Below are positions 62,371 to 64,000 of a DNA stretch of 64,000 nt, piece by piece (position 1 is the first letter of the stretch; the number at the start of each line of letters is the position of its first letter). The stretch comes from Motiliproteus sp036960175. GTDB taxonomy: Bacteria; Pseudomonadota; Gammaproteobacteria; Pseudomonadales; Balneatricaceae. The notes below the pieces were generated by a model that had not been told where the DNA came from, searched no databases, and saw nothing but the letters and a program-made list of their open reading frames with translations. The DNA is taken from NCBI GenBank assembly GCA_036960175.1, contig JBALWH010000013.1:38070-102069 (forward strand). The letters are read 5' to 3'. The position numbers and the translations under genes are program-made.

Positions 62371-62384
62371 GCAAAAACTTTTAA
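62371..62384 (-). promoter_or_regulatory. CAAAAACTTTTAA box upstream of the AddB-like gene
   Basis: GCAAAAACTTTTAA matches the box upstream of cas6 over 13 bp. It lies 116 bp before the AddB-like start. AT-rich, so chance is possible. Confidence 0.3.
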
Positions 62385-62410
62385 AATATTGTTACTTCTT
62401 GTTTTACTGA

Positions 62411-63655
62411 TTATAGGCAAAGAAATGGGTCTATATTTTCACTATTAGCACCGCGTGCTGGCAGTTCGCCCACAAAATCCCCACTCACCCAGCGCTCTAT
62501 ATAGTTAACATTCACGACCGTTGGCTCTCTATTAAAACGACCCTTTATTTGATCAACCTTAATCACCTTGCCATTATTCACCACAACACCAACAGTTAGA
62601 TGTTCTCGACCTTCATACTGGTAGACATAGTATCGGCCAGCCTGAATTGCCGAAGCATAGGCAAATACACAATGGTCCATTGCACGCCCCACCGCTTCTA
62701 GCTGCTCAACCGAGGTAACCGGCACAATCAGTCGACTGCCCTCCAGCGGCGGCGCTGGAAATGGCACTATCTGGCCGTCGTCATCCAGCAACAATTTTTG
62801 CCTGAGCATACCGGTATTGACCGCACCGACAAACCGGTCATGTACACGATGAACATGGTCCCAGTTGCGACAATGTCGCAGCAGTGGCACCGCCTCGGCG
62901 TTGGCCATTCTTAAGGTATCATCAATCAAGCTTTTTTGGTCGGCAGTTGTCGCCGCCAATAAATGAAACAAGGGAAAGCCAATAGACCAGCGCCAGTTCA
63001 ACAGATTGGCGAGGCGAGCTTGGGTAATATGCTGTTGGTGATACAGAGATGAAACGAGCTTTTCATCGGCCCATACGGTATAGAGGTAGTCTAGGCGCAA
63101 GGGTTTGTTCTCCGACAAATCAATACGACGTAATAGGCGCGCCGCAGCTCTACCAGGATATAAATCCATACGTTGTAAAATAGCGGACTGTTTATCTTTT
63201 AAAGCCTCATAGAGGCTGTCTTCATCCTGGCCATTAATTCCGCAGTAGGTACCCCAGAGTAACAGCAATACCGGGTTATTCATTAGCAAGTGAAGGCCCG
63301 ATTCTGTCGTCGCCAGCCTGGCCAGAAAAAACTTATGCGTGCCGAAACGGTCTAACTGTAGGCGGACCTCTTCCGGTATGGTGGCCAACCACTGAGCCAC
63401 CTCAGGGTGATGAATACTACTGAGTAAATCTATACCCGGATCTTGATAGACAGGCAGATTAAATACGCCGTCTTCATCCTCGATAGTGCACGACAGACCT
63501 TGCTGCCAACCGTATACACGGGTCACACTGCCAGAGCCCTTTCCAGGCTGCCAGCATAGAATCAAACACTGGGCGTCTTGATCCCACTGAATGCTGGATT
63601 GATCCAGTCCATTTTCGTTGCACGCACCTAACACATTCAATCCACCTTTAAGCAA
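62411..63655 (-). CDS. PcfJ-like domain protein
   Basis: About 407-414 residues; a GTG at 63634 has AAGGTGG before it and is the likeliest start. The C-terminal 110 residues carry the PcfJ pattern: a hydrophobic helix, MDHCVFAYASAI, YYVYQYEGREHLTVGV, VDQIKGRFNREP and a terminal ERWV. PcfJ-like proteins occur on conjugative plasmids and integrative elements, with unknown activity. The N-terminal part is helical and tryptophan-rich. Motif copy h lies 40 bp upstream of the ORF start, placing it in the putative WYL regulon. Confidence 0.65.
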   Translation of the reverse strand: MLKGGLNVLGACNENGLDQSSIQWDQDAQCLILCWQPGKGSGSVTRVYGWQQGLSCTIEDEDGVFNLPVYQDPGIDLLSSIHHPEVAQWLATIPEEVRLQLDRFGTHKFFLARLATTESGLHLLMNNPVLLLLWGTYCGINGQDEDSLYEALKDKQSAILQRMDLYPGRAAARLLRRIDLSENKPLRLDYLYTVWADEKLVSSLYHQQHITQARLANLLNWRWSIGFPLFHLLAATTADQKSLIDDTLRMANAEAVPLLRHCRNWDHVHRVHDRFVGAVNTGMLRQKLLLDDDGQIVPFPAPPLEGSRLIVPVTSVEQLEAVGRAMDHCVFAYASAIQAGRYYVYQYEGREHLTVGVVVNNGKVIKVDQIKGRFNREPTVVNVNYIERWVSGDFVGELPARGANSENIDPFLCL

Positions 63656-63694
63656 TACCTAACGCTCAAAGATGATACATCCAATAGCATTAAG

Positions 63695-63720
63695 TGTCGC
63701 TAGTGGCTACATGTACACGT
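63695..63720 (+). promoter_or_regulatory. Recurrent motif, copy h
   Basis: The core is TGTCGCTAGTGG then CTACATGTACACGT, followed by CGTGTTTTCAGGCAGA. It lies just upstream of the PcfJ-like gene and 41 kb from the previous copy, which shows the motif is not confined to the first region. Confidence 0.55.
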
Positions 63721-63928
63721 CGTGTTTTCAGGCAGACTATAACCGTGGCGCTACCGGCCCCACTTATTACTGGCCATGGCCTGCTCCAGCTTATGTCTAG
63801 ATGCACATTACATTGCACAAGTAAGTAGTACCGACCAATAGGTTTGGTAGCGTTGGTCTTGTTATCACCCCCCTTTACGGTAACATTGCCCCCACCACAC
63901 CCAACGCCCAATACACAAAGGATTCACC

Positions 63929-64000
63929 TTGGTTACCTACGACACCATTTTTGATATGGCCTGCCAGCGCAAAGGCGGCAAAAAGCAGGTTGAAGCCTTA
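63929..64000 (+). CDS. 5' end of a probable 3-methyladenine DNA glycosylase family gene
   Basis: Only 24 codons are in the window. The start is TTG with AAAGGA upstream. The N-terminus VTYDTIFDMACQRKGG followed by KKQVEAL resembles the start of the Tag-like glycosylase family, which has an early A-x-R-KGG segment. The rest lies beyond the right edge, so the call is tentative. Confidence 0.4.
   Translation, partial: MVTYDTIFDMACQRKGGKKQVEAL

Noticed and set aside
63690..63911. Minus-strand 73-residue ORF near the right edge
   Set aside because: It runs through motif copy h and has no ribosome binding site; the motif is the better explanation.

Overview
The window reads as accessory, defence-rich DNA from a gammaproteobacterium, probably marine. 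The grounds are the type III-B CRISPR-Cas locus, an ordinary-looking DnaB, an AddAB-like helicase-nuclease pair and moderate GC. I cannot name the species. Most genes are on the minus strand in short, tightly spaced operons.

Region 1 (1-22.6 kb) is a run of small accessory operons: a coiled-coil NYN RNase; a DUF4258/MerR-like/VWA operon; an HTH-like gene; a small hydrolase; an M15-like peptidase; a large ankyrin protein with a possible -1 frameshift into a membrane anchor; a coiled-coil protein followed by a broken hydrophobic gene; two adjacent membrane GTPases; and dnaB. Two paralogous BrxR/CapW-type WYL regulators lie here. A 26-bp intergenic motif recurs eight times in one orientation: before both WYL genes, before several minus-strand operons, and again at 63.7 kb. 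I propose it is the operator of a WYL-controlled regulon.

Region 2 (22.8-26.0 kb) holds a coupled trio (dual-OB-like, DUF488, DUF4326), a small lipoprotein paralogous to one at 19.9 kb, and an Ala/Gly-rich membrane protein. A 68-bp near-identical direct repeat lies upstream of the trio and of the membrane protein.

Region 3 (26.0-48.9 kb) is a complete type III-B locus. It has cas6-cmr1-cas10-cmr3-cmr4-cmr5-cmr6, divergent CARF genes (Can2/Card1-like and NE0113-family), two arrays (9 and 22 repeats), an adaptation operon and Csx16. Cas10 keeps GGDD but has no N-terminal HD domain, so immunity probably depends on cyclic oligoadenylate signalling. The adaptation operon begins with a TOPRIM primase-like protein whose C-terminus is a second Cas2-like domain, followed by cas1 and cas2. 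Array 1 has a copied leader still carrying the 3' end of cas2. About 7 kb of cargo lies between the arrays.

Region 4 (49-56.1 kb) contains what I regard as the best candidate for an undescribed system: a translationally coupled operon of a ThiL/PurM-like ATP-binding enzyme, a thymidylate-synthase-like protein and a second GGDD palm cyclase. It sits beside Csx16 and a Schlafen/AlbA_2-NACHT NTPase.

Region 5 (56.4-64 kb) holds the AddA/AddB-like pair, a PcfJ-like protein under the last motif copy, and the start of a probable 3-methyladenine glycosylase gene.
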